This document shows, piece after piece, positions 34,828-43,939 of a stretch of 64,000 bases of DNA. The first letter of the stretch is position 1. Each line of letters opens with the position of its first letter. The stretch is taken from positions 62,001 to 126,000 of the forward strand of contig CAMNSS010000001.1 of assembly GCA_946555345.1 (NCBI GenBank), given 5' to 3'. Under the pieces are notes generated by a model. It saw only the letters and a program-made list of their open reading frames with translations, ran no database searches and was not told where the DNA came from. Made by a program: the position numbers and the translations under genes. Source of the DNA: an uncultured Eubacterium sp. (GTDB taxonomy: Bacteria; Bacillota; Clostridia; Peptostreptococcales; Anaerovoracaceae).

Positions 34828-35265
34828 ATGAGAGGACGTATCAACACAAACAAGCTAAAGAAAAAAATGTACCGGGCGCATACCATTATCTCTAACAATA
34901 TCCGTATGCTGAGGTTGCTCAACGGATACACGCAAGAACAGCTTTGCGGCGTACTCCATATGTCCCGGGCAGCGTATGTAAACCTTGAACGCGGCGGCAA
35001 ACTATTGGATTATGAAACACTGCTTACGCTATCCATATTTTACGGCATAAAGCTAGAATACATCATATCCTTCGATATCTCAAAACAAATGCTTGCCCTG
35101 ATTGGCGTGAACCGGGAGGAAATATCGGCAGCAAATTTCATAACAAAATACCTGATGCTATCTTACCACAGCCAGCATCATATCCGTAAGCGGATTGCTG
35201 ATCTACAGGAATTTGAACATTCCTGCAATATATTTCCATGGGATTACGAAAAGGAGGCGATTTAA
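34828..35265 (+). CDS. XRE family regulator
   Basis: Helix-turn-helix protein of about 145 residues. The DNA-binding domain is at about 20-75 (ISNNIRMLRLLNGYTQEQLCGVLHMSRAAYVNLERGG...). The remainder (ISFDISKQMLALIG and onward) is unassigned. The ATG at 34828 has AGGAGG seven bases upstream; the open frame's extra 15 codons are rejected. Its TAA stop is immediately followed by the ATG of the next XRE gene, so the two are co-translated and may form a hetero-oligomer. Confidence 0.82.
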   Translation: MRGRINTNKLKKKMYRAHTIISNNIRMLRLLNGYTQEQLCGVLHMSRAAYVNLERGGKLLDYETLLTLSIFYGIKLEYIISFDISKQMLALIGVNREEISAANFITKYLMLSYHSQHHIRKRIADLQEFEHSCNIFPWDYEKEAI

Positions 35266-35670
35266 ATGGCTGTAAACTTGGAAACACTTCGGAAAAATAT
35301 AAAGCTCCTGCGGACTGTGCGGGGAATCAGCCAGGAAAAGCTATCCGAGGCCATCCATCTGGCACGAACCACGTATTCATCCTACGAAAATGGCGCAAAA
35401 CCAGTAGATTTGCAAACCCTTGACGCATTATCTGCCATTTATAACATCAGTTTGGAAAGTCTCGTAAACTATGATCTTTCCGAAGGCCTGTTTCACCGCA
35501 TTTATTTGATGCAAGAAAACGAAGCGCTGGCAGATTTGCTCAACGACTACCAAGGGCTTTCTGTAGCGTCAAAAGCCCTCATCGTGCAACAGTTAGACTT
35601 GCTTTTAAAACGAGAGGAGGCGCTTTACCCTGATTTCAGCACGGCGCAGAAACCATTGCGAAATGAATAA
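35266..35670 (+). CDS. XRE family regulator
   Basis: Helix-turn-helix protein of 134 residues with the Cro/CI domain at about 8-63 (IKLLRTVRGISQEKLSEAIHLARTTYSSYENGAKP...). The C-terminal half is helical and unassigned. AAAGGAGG lies inside the end of the preceding gene, and the start codon abuts that gene's stop. The two tandem plus-strand XRE proteins share the same layout (for example LDYETLLTLSIFYGIKLEYII against VDLQTLDALSAIYNISLESLV), which suggests an old duplication. Confidence 0.84.
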   Translation: MAVNLETLRKNIKLLRTVRGISQEKLSEAIHLARTTYSSYENGAKPVDLQTLDALSAIYNISLESLVNYDLSEGLFHRIYLMQENEALADLLNDYQGLSVASKALIVQQLDLLLKREEALYPDFSTAQKPLRNE

Positions 35671-35694
35671 CCATACGAAAATTATATGAAAAGA

Positions 35695-36642
35695 CTACAG
35701 AAACAAAAAATGAATGACATTCACTGCGGCAGGAACGGTGGCGATAGATGCTACCGTGCTTAAAAACAGGGTTTTGCTGGCAGGTCCCGGATCAAGTCCC
35801 TCCTGCTCGGCAAGCATGGAAACCGTAGCGGCAGTCGGGAAGCATATCCCCAGGACCACAATGCATTTTATAATCGGTTCAACCGGCAAAAAGTACACCA
35901 GCCCAACCGTTATGGCAGGAAGGAGGAACAACTTGACCACGCTGGCTTCAATGATGCGCACGTTTTTTATGATGTCACGGAACCGGTATTCCGTCAGGTT
36001 CGATCCGATAAAGATCATCGCCATCGGCGTGGAAATGCTTCCGATATAGACGAGGTATTCGTCGGCAGCTTCCGGGATGATCCCGCCCGCAAGGCTTATC
36101 ACAAAGCCGATAAACAACGCCAATATGTTCGGATTCATAAGGAGTTTCAAGGTTGCTTTGAAGAATCGTTTTGACGTCGCAGGCCTCTTATCTTCGTTAT
36201 TGCGGCGAAGCAATTTCAGGCCATAGGTAAAAACGAAAAAATTCATGGCGGCATTATGGGCAAGCATCAAAAGCATCCCCATTTCCCCGAAAAAAAGCAA
36301 AGCAACGGGAAACCCCATGAATCCGTTATTGGGCGCAGCCATGGCAAACTCTATGATATTGGCTTCTTTTTCAGGGAACCTCCTTGCCCTGGAATAGCCA
36401 TAGCATATGAGACCGTACAGAAAAAAGCAGGCAAGACTGATCGCAAAGGTGAGGGCAAACGCTATAATGACACTTCTGCTCATGTCCAAGCTGCCAATAT
36501 TATGTACGATCATGCATGGATACGCAAAATAGACGATAAGTTTGTTTATGCTATGATTCATCTTATCGTCTATAAAATTTATTTTTCTCAAAAACCATCC
36601 AGTAAAGAGAATGGCAAAAAGCACAAAATACTTTCCGTACAT
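35695..36642 (-). CDS. AEC family transporter
   Basis: Membrane carrier of the auxin efflux carrier family, which in bacteria usually exports or exchanges organic acids such as malate or malonate. The protein has about ten hydrophobic helices in two five-helix halves, with LIVYFAYPCMIVHNIG in the first and TPMAMIFIGSNLTEY in the second. The ATG at 36642 follows AGGAGCGG by 11 bases; a start nine codons earlier lacks a site. Substrate unknown. It is convergent with the XRE pair, 24 bases apart. Confidence 0.88.
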   Translation of the reverse strand: MYGKYFVLFAILFTGWFLRKINFIDDKMNHSINKLIVYFAYPCMIVHNIGSLDMSRSVIIAFALTFAISLACFFLYGLICYGYSRARRFPEKEANIIEFAMAAPNNGFMGFPVALLFFGEMGMLLMLAHNAAMNFFVFTYGLKLLRRNNEDKRPATSKRFFKATLKLLMNPNILALFIGFVISLAGGIIPEAADEYLVYIGSISTPMAMIFIGSNLTEYRFRDIIKNVRIIEASVVKLFLLPAITVGLVYFLPVEPIIKCIVVLGICFPTAATVSMLAEQEGLDPGPASKTLFLSTVASIATVPAAVNVIHFLFL

Positions 36643-36669
36643 TTCAGTTTTTTCCGCTCCTATCCGCAT

Positions 36670-36976
36670 ATCGCCCAGGCCAGCCTGTCAAAAAACGAAC
36701 GAGCCGCACCATCAACAACCCGGCAAAACCAAAGCGCGCCTGTCAACCTGGCAAAACCAATGCGCCCCGCAAGAGTTCCGATCTGCTTCCCCCTTGCGGC
36801 TTGCAGCCGCCAGCAGCCCTGCAAAACCAATACGTTCTGCAAAACCAACGCACCCCGCTAGCGGGATGCCAGCCGGCCGCACCATCATTCAATTTCCTGG
36901 CAGGCCGCCTTTTCGCCCAATTTTCCAGCCTGATCAGCCACCTCTTTATTGACCGCTGCTCTGCTTACGCACCATA
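36670..36976. repeat. Degenerate repeats between the AEC and DUF1846 genes
   Basis: No gene. GGCAAAACCAA or GCAAAACCAA occurs at about 36721, 36749, 36818 and 36838, each followed by a GCGCC/ACGCACCCCGC-like tail. Confidence 0.5.
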
Positions 36977-38494
36977 TCACCCATAATACAAATTATTGGT
37001 CACATACTCCGGATCGCTCGTCACGTCGATCCCCAACGCTTTCAGCGTATTCTCGTCCTTATCGCTCAAAATTGCGGTACAGTGCGCCCTGCATCCGCGT
37101 AGCTCGCTGAGTTTTCCTAACGCCGCCTCCGCAGACGGATTCGTAGCCGCCGAAATGGTCAGGGCCGTTAAAATTTCTTCACAGTTTAAACTGCTCTTCT
37201 CCGCCAGCAATACGTCAGTCTTGAGATCCTGGATGCTTTTTAAAATATTCGGTGAAATCAAATGCAAACTGTCGGTCATGCCGCTCAAATACTTCACGGA
37301 ATTAAGGATTGCCGCCGCCGCCGCAACCATCCTCCTAGAGCTTCTCCCCGTGATGATCGTCCCGTCCTCCATTTCCATCGCCATCACGACCACATTGGTA
37401 TACCGGTCATGCGTCTCCCGTTTCTTGTCCGCATATTCCCTGGCAGGCAATACCACGCGCCTGTCCTCCACAGTAAGCGCCATTTCGTCCATCAGCAGCT
37501 TTGCGCGTTCTAAAACCGTGTTATCGATTTTGCCTTTCTTATAATCGCATTCGGCGATTATGTATCTTCTTATGATTTCCTGGCGAGCCGCTTCCTGGAC
37601 GACCTCATCGTCAGTAATGCCGAACCCCGCCCTGTTGACGCCCATATCCGTCGGCGACTTGTATTCGGATTCTTCCCCTGTAATCTTTTCGATGATTCTT
37701 TTCACGACCGGGAACACTTCCAGGTCCCTGTTGTAATTTACCGCTTTTTCCCCGTATTCCTCCAGATGGAACGAGTCGATCATATTGACATCCCGCAAAT
37801 CCGACGTAGCGGCCTCATATGCCACATTGACAGGATGCTTCAGCGGGATGTTCCAGATCGGGAATGTCTCGAACTTCGCATAGCGCACCTTGCGCCCCCG
37901 CCTGTACTCATGGTATAGCTGGGACAGGCAGGTCGCCAGCTTGCCGCTGCCGCCGCCAGGTCCTGTAACGACTGCCAAAGGCTTCGTTACTTCTATGTAA
38001 GGATTCGCCCCGTAGCCCTCATCGCTTACGATGGTATCCACGTCGGTGGGGTATCCTTTGGTAAATCTATGCTTATAGGTTTTAATGCCCCTCCGCTCCA
38101 GCTTCGTGAGGAACTTGTCCACTGCCGGGGAATTTTCCTCGTACCTCGTCACGACAACGCTGTTGATTGCCAGGTCATACTTCCTGAACATATCGATCAG
38201 CCGCAGCACTTCCAGGTCGTAGGTGATGCCGAAATCCTGCCTCGTCTTGCTGGTGGTGATATCGCCTGAATAGATGCACATGATGATTTCCGCCTGGTCT
38301 TTCATCTTCTGCAGCAGCTTAATCTTAGCATTTTCATCGAATCCAGGCAAAACCCGCATCGCATGCTTGTCCTGCACCAGCTTGCCGCCAAACTCCAGGT
38401 AAAGCCTGTTGCCGTCGCCCTCGTTTATCCGCTCCAAAATCGCCCTGGACTGTTCCTCAATATACTTTTCCGCACTAAAACCCGTTTCCTTCAT
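36977..38494 (-). CDS. DUF1846 domain-containing protein
   Basis: Conserved Firmicute protein of unknown function, about 505 residues. Typical blocks are [22 protein letters not shown] near the N-terminus, IYSGDI near residue 82 and the glycine-rich [21 protein letters not shown] near 180, which looks like a nucleotide-binding loop. I place the start at the ATG at 38494 with GGAGG five bases upstream; the frame continues to a TTG four codons earlier inside that site. No insert is visible. It is preceded by a tiny membrane-protein gene, DUF1934 and hslO on the same strand. Confidence 0.9.
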   Translation of the reverse strand: MKETGFSAEKYIEEQSRAILERINEGDGNRLYLEFGGKLVQDKHAMRVLPGFDENAKIKLLQKMKDQAEIIMCIYSGDITTSKTRQDFGITYDLEVLRLIDMFRKYDLAINSVVVTRYEENSPAVDKFLTKLERRGIKTYKHRFTKGYPTDVDTIVSDEGYGANPYIEVTKPLAVVTGPGGGSGKLATCLSQLYHEYRRGRKVRYAKFETFPIWNIPLKHPVNVAYEAATSDLRDVNMIDSFHLEEYGEKAVNYNRDLEVFPVVKRIIEKITGEESEYKSPTDMGVNRAGFGITDDEVVQEAARQEIIRRYIIAECDYKKGKIDNTVLERAKLLMDEMALTVEDRRVVLPAREYADKKRETHDRYTNVVVMAMEMEDGTIITGRSSRRMVAAAAAILNSVKYLSGMTDSLHLISPNILKSIQDLKTDVLLAEKSSLNCEEILTALTISAATNPSAEAALGKLSELRGCRAHCTAILSDKDENTLKALGIDVTSDPEYVTNNLYYG

Positions 38495-38517
38495 GTCTTC
38501 CTCCAATGATAAAAAGT

Positions 38518-38610
38518 TTAAATATATGCGATTGCCATAGTCAGTGTAGTGATCACCATAACAGCGATGATCGCTATCGTAATGATCCGAATTGTTTTTT
38601 TGCTCATCAT
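38518..38610 (-). CDS. 30-residue single-helix membrane microprotein
   Basis: Not in a long frame but well supported. GGGAGGAGG sits eight bases before ATG-ATG, and the product is MMSKKTIR followed by an uninterrupted helix of about 20 hydrophobic residues ([20 protein letters not shown]). It lies between the DUF1934 and DUF1846 genes, 18 bases after the former and about 25 before the latter. It resembles tiny proteins annotated as DUF4044 in Firmicutes; the assignment is tentative. It probably inserts with the basic N-terminus inside. Confidence 0.65.
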   Translation of the reverse strand: MMSKKTIRIITIAIIAVMVITTLTMAIAYI

Positions 38611-38628
38611 TTTGGCTGCCTCCTCCCG

Positions 38629-39054
38629 CTACATCAGGGTAATATTCAGTTTATTCCGCCCTTCCAAAAGCCCTTTCAGGCTTATGCTGTAATCGATATC
38701 GATCTGGCCGCCCCCATCAGGCGACAGCGTATTTTCCAATTTATTAGTCAGGACCTCCAGTTCGATCGCGCCAAACGGCGTATTATAGAAACCCTCATAC
38801 CGTTTGCCCTTTTCAAAACGGATCTCATGGCCAATGCCTGCGCCTCGCCCAATCCGCTTCATATGCACCTCATCGCCCTTGAGCCGCAGCCTCGTCTTGC
38901 AGCCGGGGATTCCCGAAAGCTCCGTCTCCTCGTAAATCAAGTACATCGCATCCCCCCGTTCATAAAGCTTCGCTTCCGTGATGAATTCCATGGTGCTTTC
39001 CCCATCCGTATCAGATGCCTGCTGCCCTCTGATTTTTACGAATATCTCTTTCAT
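38629..39054 (-). CDS. DUF1934 family beta-barrel protein
   Basis: Small protein of about 141 residues in the DUF1934 (YwiB-like) family, with a calycin-like beta-barrel and unknown role. Typical features are [12 protein letters not shown] at the start, the central [14 protein letters not shown] and the C-terminal [20 protein letters not shown] lies four bases before the ATG at 39054. It is 31 bases downstream of hslO. Confidence 0.85.
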   Translation of the reverse strand: MKEIFVKIRGQQASDTDGESTMEFITEAKLYERGDAMYLIYEETELSGIPGCKTRLRLKGDEVHMKRIGRGAGIGHEIRFEKGKRYEGFYNTPFGAIELEVLTNKLENTLSPDGGGQIDIDYSISLKGLLEGRNKLNITLM

Positions 39055-39085
39055 ATTTCTCTCCAATTCTCTCTATTCCTGTTTT

Positions 39086-40003
39086 CTATTTCATATCGCT
39101 TAACATCTCTGTCAGCTCTGTTTTATCAAAATTGTACTTTTTCAAGCAAAAATGGCATTGCAGCTCCGCCTGCCCGTCCTCTTCGATAATTTCCGCCATA
39201 TCCTTCTGGCCGATGGTCATCAGAGCCTTCCACATCCTGTCGTGGCTACAGTCGCACTCCCAGCGGATTTCCCTCGCCTCCAGAACCTGCGGTTTATATT
39301 CCTGCGGCATACCATGGAAAATTTCATCCAGCAGTTTCTGCACCATTCCAGCATCCGTCAAGCCTGCGGCATTTTCCCTTACCCTGCTTATTGTAGTCGT
39401 TACAGGCTCAATATGCGCCAGCATTTTTTCCAACGCATCTATTGCGCCTTCTTCTGCATCCGGAAGCATCTGGATGATCATCCCGCCCGCAGCGCCGATG
39501 GAAAGATCCCGTTCAACCTTGACGCCAAGCGCTACGGATGTGTTTTGCTGTTCAGAAATGAAAAAGTACGCCGTCAGGTCTTCTGCGATTTCACCACTGA
39601 CCAGCGCAATCGTCCCGACATATGGTTCTTTCATCCCCAGGTCCTTGATCACCGTCAGCTCGCCGATTCCCAGCGATGCGCCTACATCCAGTTTTCCATT
39701 TTCTCTGAGCGGCAAATCTGCATAGGGGTTGGCGATATAGCCTTTGACCCGCCCGTCGCCGTAAGCTGTTGCCAGAATTTGCTTCGCAGGCCCGTCGCCC
39801 TTAAAGTTTACCGTTAACTTATCGCTGTCATTTTTGAGCATGATCCCCATAAGGCCTGCCGCCGTCAGCACCCTGCCCAGGCCTGCCGAAGCGAGCGGCG
39901 TAGTATCGTGAATCCGCGCAACTTTTTGCACCATATCAGTGGTTATCGTAATATATACGCGGTAAGATTTGCTTTTATCGATTGCAATCATCGCATTCTT
40001 CAT
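39086..40003 (-). CDS. hslO: Hsp33 redox-regulated chaperone
   Basis: Cytoplasmic holdase chaperone activated by oxidation and heat. The 305-residue protein has the N-terminal folded domain and the C-terminal redox switch C250-D-C252 ... C283-H-F-C286, which binds zinc when reduced. The N-terminus resembles other Hsp33 proteins (VARIHDTTPLASAGLGRVLTAA). It heads a minus-strand group with DUF1934, the microprotein and DUF1846. Confidence 0.96.
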   Translation of the reverse strand: MKNAMIAIDKSKSYRVYITITTDMVQKVARIHDTTPLASAGLGRVLTAAGLMGIMLKNDSDKLTVNFKGDGPAKQILATAYGDGRVKGYIANPYADLPLRENGKLDVGASLGIGELTVIKDLGMKEPYVGTIALVSGEIAEDLTAYFFISEQQNTSVALGVKVERDLSIGAAGGMIIQMLPDAEEGAIDALEKMLAHIEPVTTTISRVRENAAGLTDAGMVQKLLDEIFHGMPQEYKPQVLEAREIRWECDCSHDRMWKALMTIGQKDMAEIIEEDGQAELQCHFCLKKYNFDKTELTEMLSDMK

Positions 40004-40289
40004 AGTTTCATGTCCTTTTTTGTCATGTAAAAAGCGTGCAAGACGGAATCAAAGATTCCTTTGCACATATGCCGCCCGCTCCGGGGCGGCGCTTCGCAAG
40101 GCGCTTTCTTTGCCTTTTTGCCCCGGCTTTAGCTGGCTCGGCAAAACGGACAGCGCAGGTGAAATTCCGCCATATCGCCCTAGCGATATTTCCTGCATTA
40201 TGAAAGATTCACAGCGCATCACCTTATTCTGCGCTAAATATTCTGCCGCCATTTCCGAAAAACATCAAAAACTGCCGCCGCCAAAAGAA

Positions 40290-40440
40290 AACCAGCAAGG
40301 CTGGCTTCCCATATAGCAAAGAATATCGGCAAGACCAGCTTCTTTATTTATGCAACAAACAGAATCGGCAAGGCCAGCTTCTTTTTCCACACAGTAACGA
40401 ATATCGGCTGGACTGGCTCTATTTTTCCATACAGTTTAGA
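40290..40440. repeat. Three tandem units of about 40 bp upstream of htrA
   Basis: Units around 40313, 40355 and 40392 share GAATATCGGC or GAATCGGCAAGGCCAGCTTCTTT followed by a T-rich tail and CACACAGTAACG-like end. The core AGAATCGGCAAGGCCAGCTT resembles the reverse complement of the dispersed element at 23335 and 61841. The rest of the 40004-40579 gap has no supported gene. Confidence 0.6.
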
Positions 40441-40579
40441 TTCTATCATATTATGAAGAAAATGTTTAATCTTTTCTTCAAATATTAACATATTTTCAAC
40501 ACGAAAACCACATAATGGATTTGTATATTTAGCTTAATAACAAACGATACCGAATATAAAGAGTTATGAGGTGATAAGA

Positions 40580-41890
40580 ATGAACGATTATCGGGATAAT
40601 TTTGAAAACAATAACGGGGATGCTCCGCAGCAGGAGAATTTCGGTTATCATTACGGTTCTAATTTCACCATGACGGACAGCGAGCCACAGTCCGCTTCCT
40701 GGGACAATAAACACGGCTATCGGGAGCCTCGGCGGAAAAGGGCGAAGAAAACTGCGCGGCCAATCACTTTTACAAGGAAAACTTTAGCGCTGCTAATTGC
40801 GCTCTGCGTGCTGGTTTCGGGCGGCGTAGGCTTTGGCAGTGCGGCGGCAGGCAACCTGCTGTTTGGAGATGCGGGAACGCCAGGCTCTGTCAAAACTGGA
40901 AAAGCCTCTGCAACAGGATACACGCTGGAAAACGCCACCGGCAGTAACCTGACCGTACAACAAATTACCGAAGCAGCCAAATCAAGCGTCGTTGAAATAA
41001 AGACGGAAAGCGTCACTTCTGATGCGTGGATGCAGCAATACGTAACGCAGGGAGCAGGCAGCGGCGTCATCATCTCCAAGGATGGATATATCGTAACCAA
41101 TAACCATGTAATCGACGGTGCAGGCAAGATCAGCGTTACCACGATCGATGGGACAGAACACGAAGCGAAGCTGATCGGCACGGATTCCATCACAGATGTT
41201 GCAGTCCTCAAAATCGATGCGAAGGATCTATCCCCTGCTACTTACGGCAACAGCGACCAGCTGGCAGTCGGCGACCTGGCGGTAGCGATTGGAAATCCGC
41301 TGGGCGAGCTGGGCGGCACTGTAACCGCAGGCATTATCAGCGCGCTGGACAGACAGCTTTCCCTGGACGGCAAAACGATGACGCTTTTGCAGACAGACAG
41401 CTCCATCAATCCAGGAAATTCCGGCGGCGGCCTGTTTAACAGCGATGGACAGCTCATCGGCATCGTCGTTGCGAAATCTTCCGGCTCTGATGTGGAAGGC
41501 CTCGGATTTGCCATCCCAATCAACACGGCTGCCGATGTAGCCCAGCAGATCATGGATAAAGGCTATGTAAGCGGCCAGCCGTCCACAGGAATGACCTACA
41601 CTGAGTCCAGCGGGCAGGGAAGCTCCGGAATCGATTCATTTTTCAGCGGCGGCAAAACATCCACCAACGTATATATCTATTCGGTGGATGGGGAGAATGC
41701 AAAAAAGGCAGGATTCCAGCGCGGCGACATGGTCTTTGCGGTAGACAACACGGAAATCAGCACATTCAACGAGCTTTCTTCCATTATTACTTCCCACAAG
41801 GTCGGGGATAAACTCACTTATACGATCGTGCGGAACGGCCAGACCATGGATATCAGCTTTAAGCTGGAAGAACGGAAAGCGACGCAGTAG
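40580..41890 (+). CDS. HtrA/DegP-like S1C serine protease with PDZ domain
   Basis: Membrane-anchored quality-control protease. The order is a polar cytoplasmic N-terminus (about 1-60), one transmembrane helix (about 67-90), a linker, a trypsin-like domain and a C-terminal PDZ domain (about 345-425, SVDGENAKKAGFQRGDMVFAV). The triad is His176 (TNNHVI), Asp206 (SITDVAVL) and Ser281 (NPGNSGGGL). GAGGTGATAAGA precedes the ATG at 40580; the frame also allows a GTG three codons earlier, which overlaps the site. 436 residues is normal for Gram-positive HtrA. Confidence 0.95.
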   Translation: MNDYRDNFENNNGDAPQQENFGYHYGSNFTMTDSEPQSASWDNKHGYREPRRKRAKKTARPITFTRKTLALLIALCVLVSGGVGFGSAAAGNLLFGDAGTPGSVKTGKASATGYTLENATGSNLTVQQITEAAKSSVVEIKTESVTSDAWMQQYVTQGAGSGVIISKDGYIVTNNHVIDGAGKISVTTIDGTEHEAKLIGTDSITDVAVLKIDAKDLSPATYGNSDQLAVGDLAVAIGNPLGELGGTVTAGIISALDRQLSLDGKTMTLLQTDSSINPGNSGGGLFNSDGQLIGIVVAKSSGSDVEGLGFAIPINTAADVAQQIMDKGYVSGQPSTGMTYTESSGQGSSGIDSFFSGGKTSTNVYIYSVDGENAKKAGFQRGDMVFAVDNTEISTFNELSSIITSHKVGDKLTYTIVRNGQTMDISFKLEERKATQ

Positions 41891-42018
41891 ATCCGATGGC
41901 ATTGGCAGGCATAACGAAAGGGATGCATATGCGGTTAAGTCTGTTTTCTTGATTTTACGAATAAGCATAGCTTCCTTAATCGCCAAGCCGATTTTTTCAA
42001 ACTTTATCTAAAAAACCC

Positions 42019-42047
42019 TTTACATCTGATTTTTCAGGTGGTAAAAT
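42019..42047 (+). promoter_or_regulatory. Promoter of the aromatic amino-acid operon
   Basis: -35 TTTACA (42019-42024), exactly 17 bases, -10 TAAAAT (42042-42047). A start near 42054 would include the whole leader peptide and attenuator. A second weaker pair (TTGTGG/TATAAA, 42059-42088) is possible. Confidence 0.6.
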
Positions 42048-42110
42048 CAGTGCATACGTTGTGGTTTTGCACATAGAAACCGTATAAATCTTAGTTAAGA
42101 GGACAGAAAT

Positions 42111-42197
42111 ATGTTGAACAGAGTCTTTGCAGCTGGATACTTTTATTTTTACTTTACTTTCTTTCGGGGTAAGGTGAATTTCGCTGCAATAAGATAG
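42111..42197 (+). CDS. Phe/Tyr-rich leader peptide of the aro operon
   Basis: A 28-codon open frame with AAGAGGACAGAAAT directly before its ATG. Residues 10-18 read YFYFYFTFF: three tyrosines and five phenylalanines in nine codons. Phe and Tyr are exactly the end products of the downstream operon. Codons 21-24 (AAG GTG AAT TTC) contain the antiterminator strand AGGTGAATTTC (42172-42182), and the stop is at 42195-42197, 36 bases before the terminator. This is the classical arrangement of a ribosome-mediated attenuator, as in enteric pheA, pheST and trp leaders. It is too short for routine gene finders. Confidence 0.82.
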   Translation: MLNRVFAAGYFYFYFTFFRGKVNFAAIR

Positions 42198-42233
42198 ACG
42201 GTCTGTTCCCAGATTAACCAGTCAACAAATCTT

Positions 42234-42265
42234 GCCGCAGGTGAAATTCACCTGCGGCATTTTTT
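42234..42265 (+). terminator. Attenuator terminator of the aro operon
   Basis: Perfect 11-bp stem GCCGCAGGTGA (42234-42244) with TCACCTGCGGC (42248-42258), three-base loop, then ATTTTTT. Bases GAAATTCACCT (42243-42253), covering loop and 3' arm, are the exact complement of AGGTGAATTTC (42172-42182) in the leader peptide frame, giving a mutually exclusive 11-bp antiterminator. Confidence 0.88.
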
Positions 42266-42579
42266 ATGGCTTAGCGGGATCATCCGCATGGGCTAACGGC
42301 TTGGCAAATAGCCAGTAAAGCAGGAACATCTCTTTCGGCGGCTTTCCCGCCCAGAGAAAAGAGGCAACGGCTCGCATACGATTTTACCAATGCCAAAGAA
42401 AACGGAAAGTTGGGTTCTTCCGTCTGCCGGCCGCCAGAAAGCACACAAAGCAGCGGTTCACAGTCGTACGCGGCCGAGGAGTTCAGCAGTCCGCCGCCCG
42501 CAAAAAATCACCAAAAGCAATCAAAAGTTCAAAACAAACCAAAGCGAATCAAAATCAAAAAAGAAAGAGGGAAACGAAA
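42266..42579. other. Leader region between the attenuator and aroF
   Basis: No gene. The last 150 bases are strongly A-rich on the transcribed sense (repeated CAAAA, AAAGCAATCAAAAG and AACCAAAGCGAATC words) and end in AAAGAGGG before the aroF start. Confidence 0.4.
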
Positions 42580-43590
42580 ATGATAGTTGTATTAAAAGAC
42601 AACCCGGACCAAAAACAATTAGACAATTTAGTATCATGGCTAAAAAGCATGGGGCTTGGCATCCACATGAGCGAAGGACAGTCCTCCACCATCATGGGCC
42701 TGATCGGCGACACATCCTCTGTGGACATGGATCTGATCAACGCCCTGGACATCGTCGAAACGGTGAAACGCGTCCAAGAACCATACAAAAATGTCAATCG
42801 GAAATTCCACCCCGAAGACAGCGTGGTTGAAATTGTTCCCGGCGTAAGCATCGGGGGCGGAAACTTCCAGGTTATCGCAGGACCTTGCTCCGTAGAATCG
42901 GAAGAACAAGTATGCGAAGTTGCCGCAGAAGTGAAAAAGGCAGGGGCAGGCCTTTACAGAGGCGGCGCATTCAAGCCGAGGACATCACCTTACGCATTCC
43001 AGGGAATGCGGGATGAGGGCATCAAACTACTTTTGGAAGCGAAAGAACATTCCGGCCTTCCGATCGTGACCGAAGTCATGGATATTTCCCACCTTCCGCT
43101 TTTTGAAAATGTAGACGTAATCCAGGTTGGAGCGAGGAATATGCAAAACTTCGAGCTGCTGAAGGAGCTTGGCCATATTGACAAGCCGATTCTTTTAAAA
43201 CGCGGACTTTCCAGCACCCTGCAAGAGCTGCTCATGAGCGCTGAATATATCATGGCAGGCGGAAACGAGAGAATCATCCTCTGCGAACGGGGAATCAGGA
43301 CCTTTGAAACGGCAACGAGGAACACGCTTGACCTGGCGGCAATCCCGCTGCTCAAAACCATGACCCACCTGCCAATCGTAGTTGACCCAAGCCACGCCAC
43401 AGGTATCGCACACCTGGTAAAGCCGATGGCCATCGCAGCAACCGCAGCAGGAGCGGACGGACTTATGATTGAAGTCCACAACAACCCAGCCGCAGCCCTG
43501 TGCGACGGCGCACAATCACTTACCCCAGCGGCTTTTGCAGATGTAATGGAATGCGTGAACGCAGTAAGGCCTGTCGCATATAAAGGCTAA
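42580..43590 (+). CDS. aroF: 3-deoxy-7-phosphoheptulonate (DAHP) synthase
   Basis: First step of the shikimate pathway: phosphoenolpyruvate plus erythrose 4-phosphate to DAHP. The protein (336 residues) has a short N-terminal ferredoxin-like regulatory domain (about 1-70, MIVVLKDNPDQKQLDNLV...) fused to the TIM barrel, as in the type I-beta enzyme of Thermotoga, whose N-terminal domain mediates feedback inhibition by Tyr or Phe. Typical blocks are VIAGPCSVES, RGGAFKPRTSPYAFQG, ILLKRGLSST and VVDPSHATG. It is the first structural gene after the Phe/Tyr attenuator. No insert is visible. Confidence 0.96.
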   Translation: MIVVLKDNPDQKQLDNLVSWLKSMGLGIHMSEGQSSTIMGLIGDTSSVDMDLINALDIVETVKRVQEPYKNVNRKFHPEDSVVEIVPGVSIGGGNFQVIAGPCSVESEEQVCEVAAEVKKAGAGLYRGGAFKPRTSPYAFQGMRDEGIKLLLEAKEHSGLPIVTEVMDISHLPLFENVDVIQVGARNMQNFELLKELGHIDKPILLKRGLSSTLQELLMSAEYIMAGGNERIILCERGIRTFETATRNTLDLAAIPLLKTMTHLPIVVDPSHATGIAHLVKPMAIAATAAGADGLMIEVHNNPAAALCDGAQSLTPAAFADVMECVNAVRPVAYKG

Positions 43591-43939
43591 ACGGTTTTCA
43601 GCAATAGGCGCGGTGAAACAGCAGGCGCGAAAAACAAATAGCAGAATCAAGCCGCAAAAGGCGGCATCGGGCAACGACAGCGGTATCGGCATCGGCAACA
43701 AGCGATGCCGACGATACCGGGCGGCAAACTGCGAAAAGATCACATGAAAGAAATAGCACGCCTCTGGGCAAAGGCGGCAGGCAATGAAAACTGTCCGCCA
43801 GAAAAACCGCAAGCTGCCGGCAAAAGGCGGCAGAAACGAAAACAAACCGCACGCCGCCAGCTAAAGGCGGCAATGACAAAAACAAGCCACTAAGGCAAAC
43901 AATGTGCCGCCAACCACAAGCGGCAGAATGGAGACAATT
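43591..43939. repeat. Degenerate GGCGGC repeats between aroF and tyrA
   Basis: No gene in about 350 bases. The stretch 43770-43930 repeats AAAGGCGGCA followed by an AAAAC-rich tail (near 43771, 43823, 43862) and matching GCCGCC words, spacing about 40-50 bases. The sense strand is A- and G-rich and poor in T. Confidence 0.55.
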
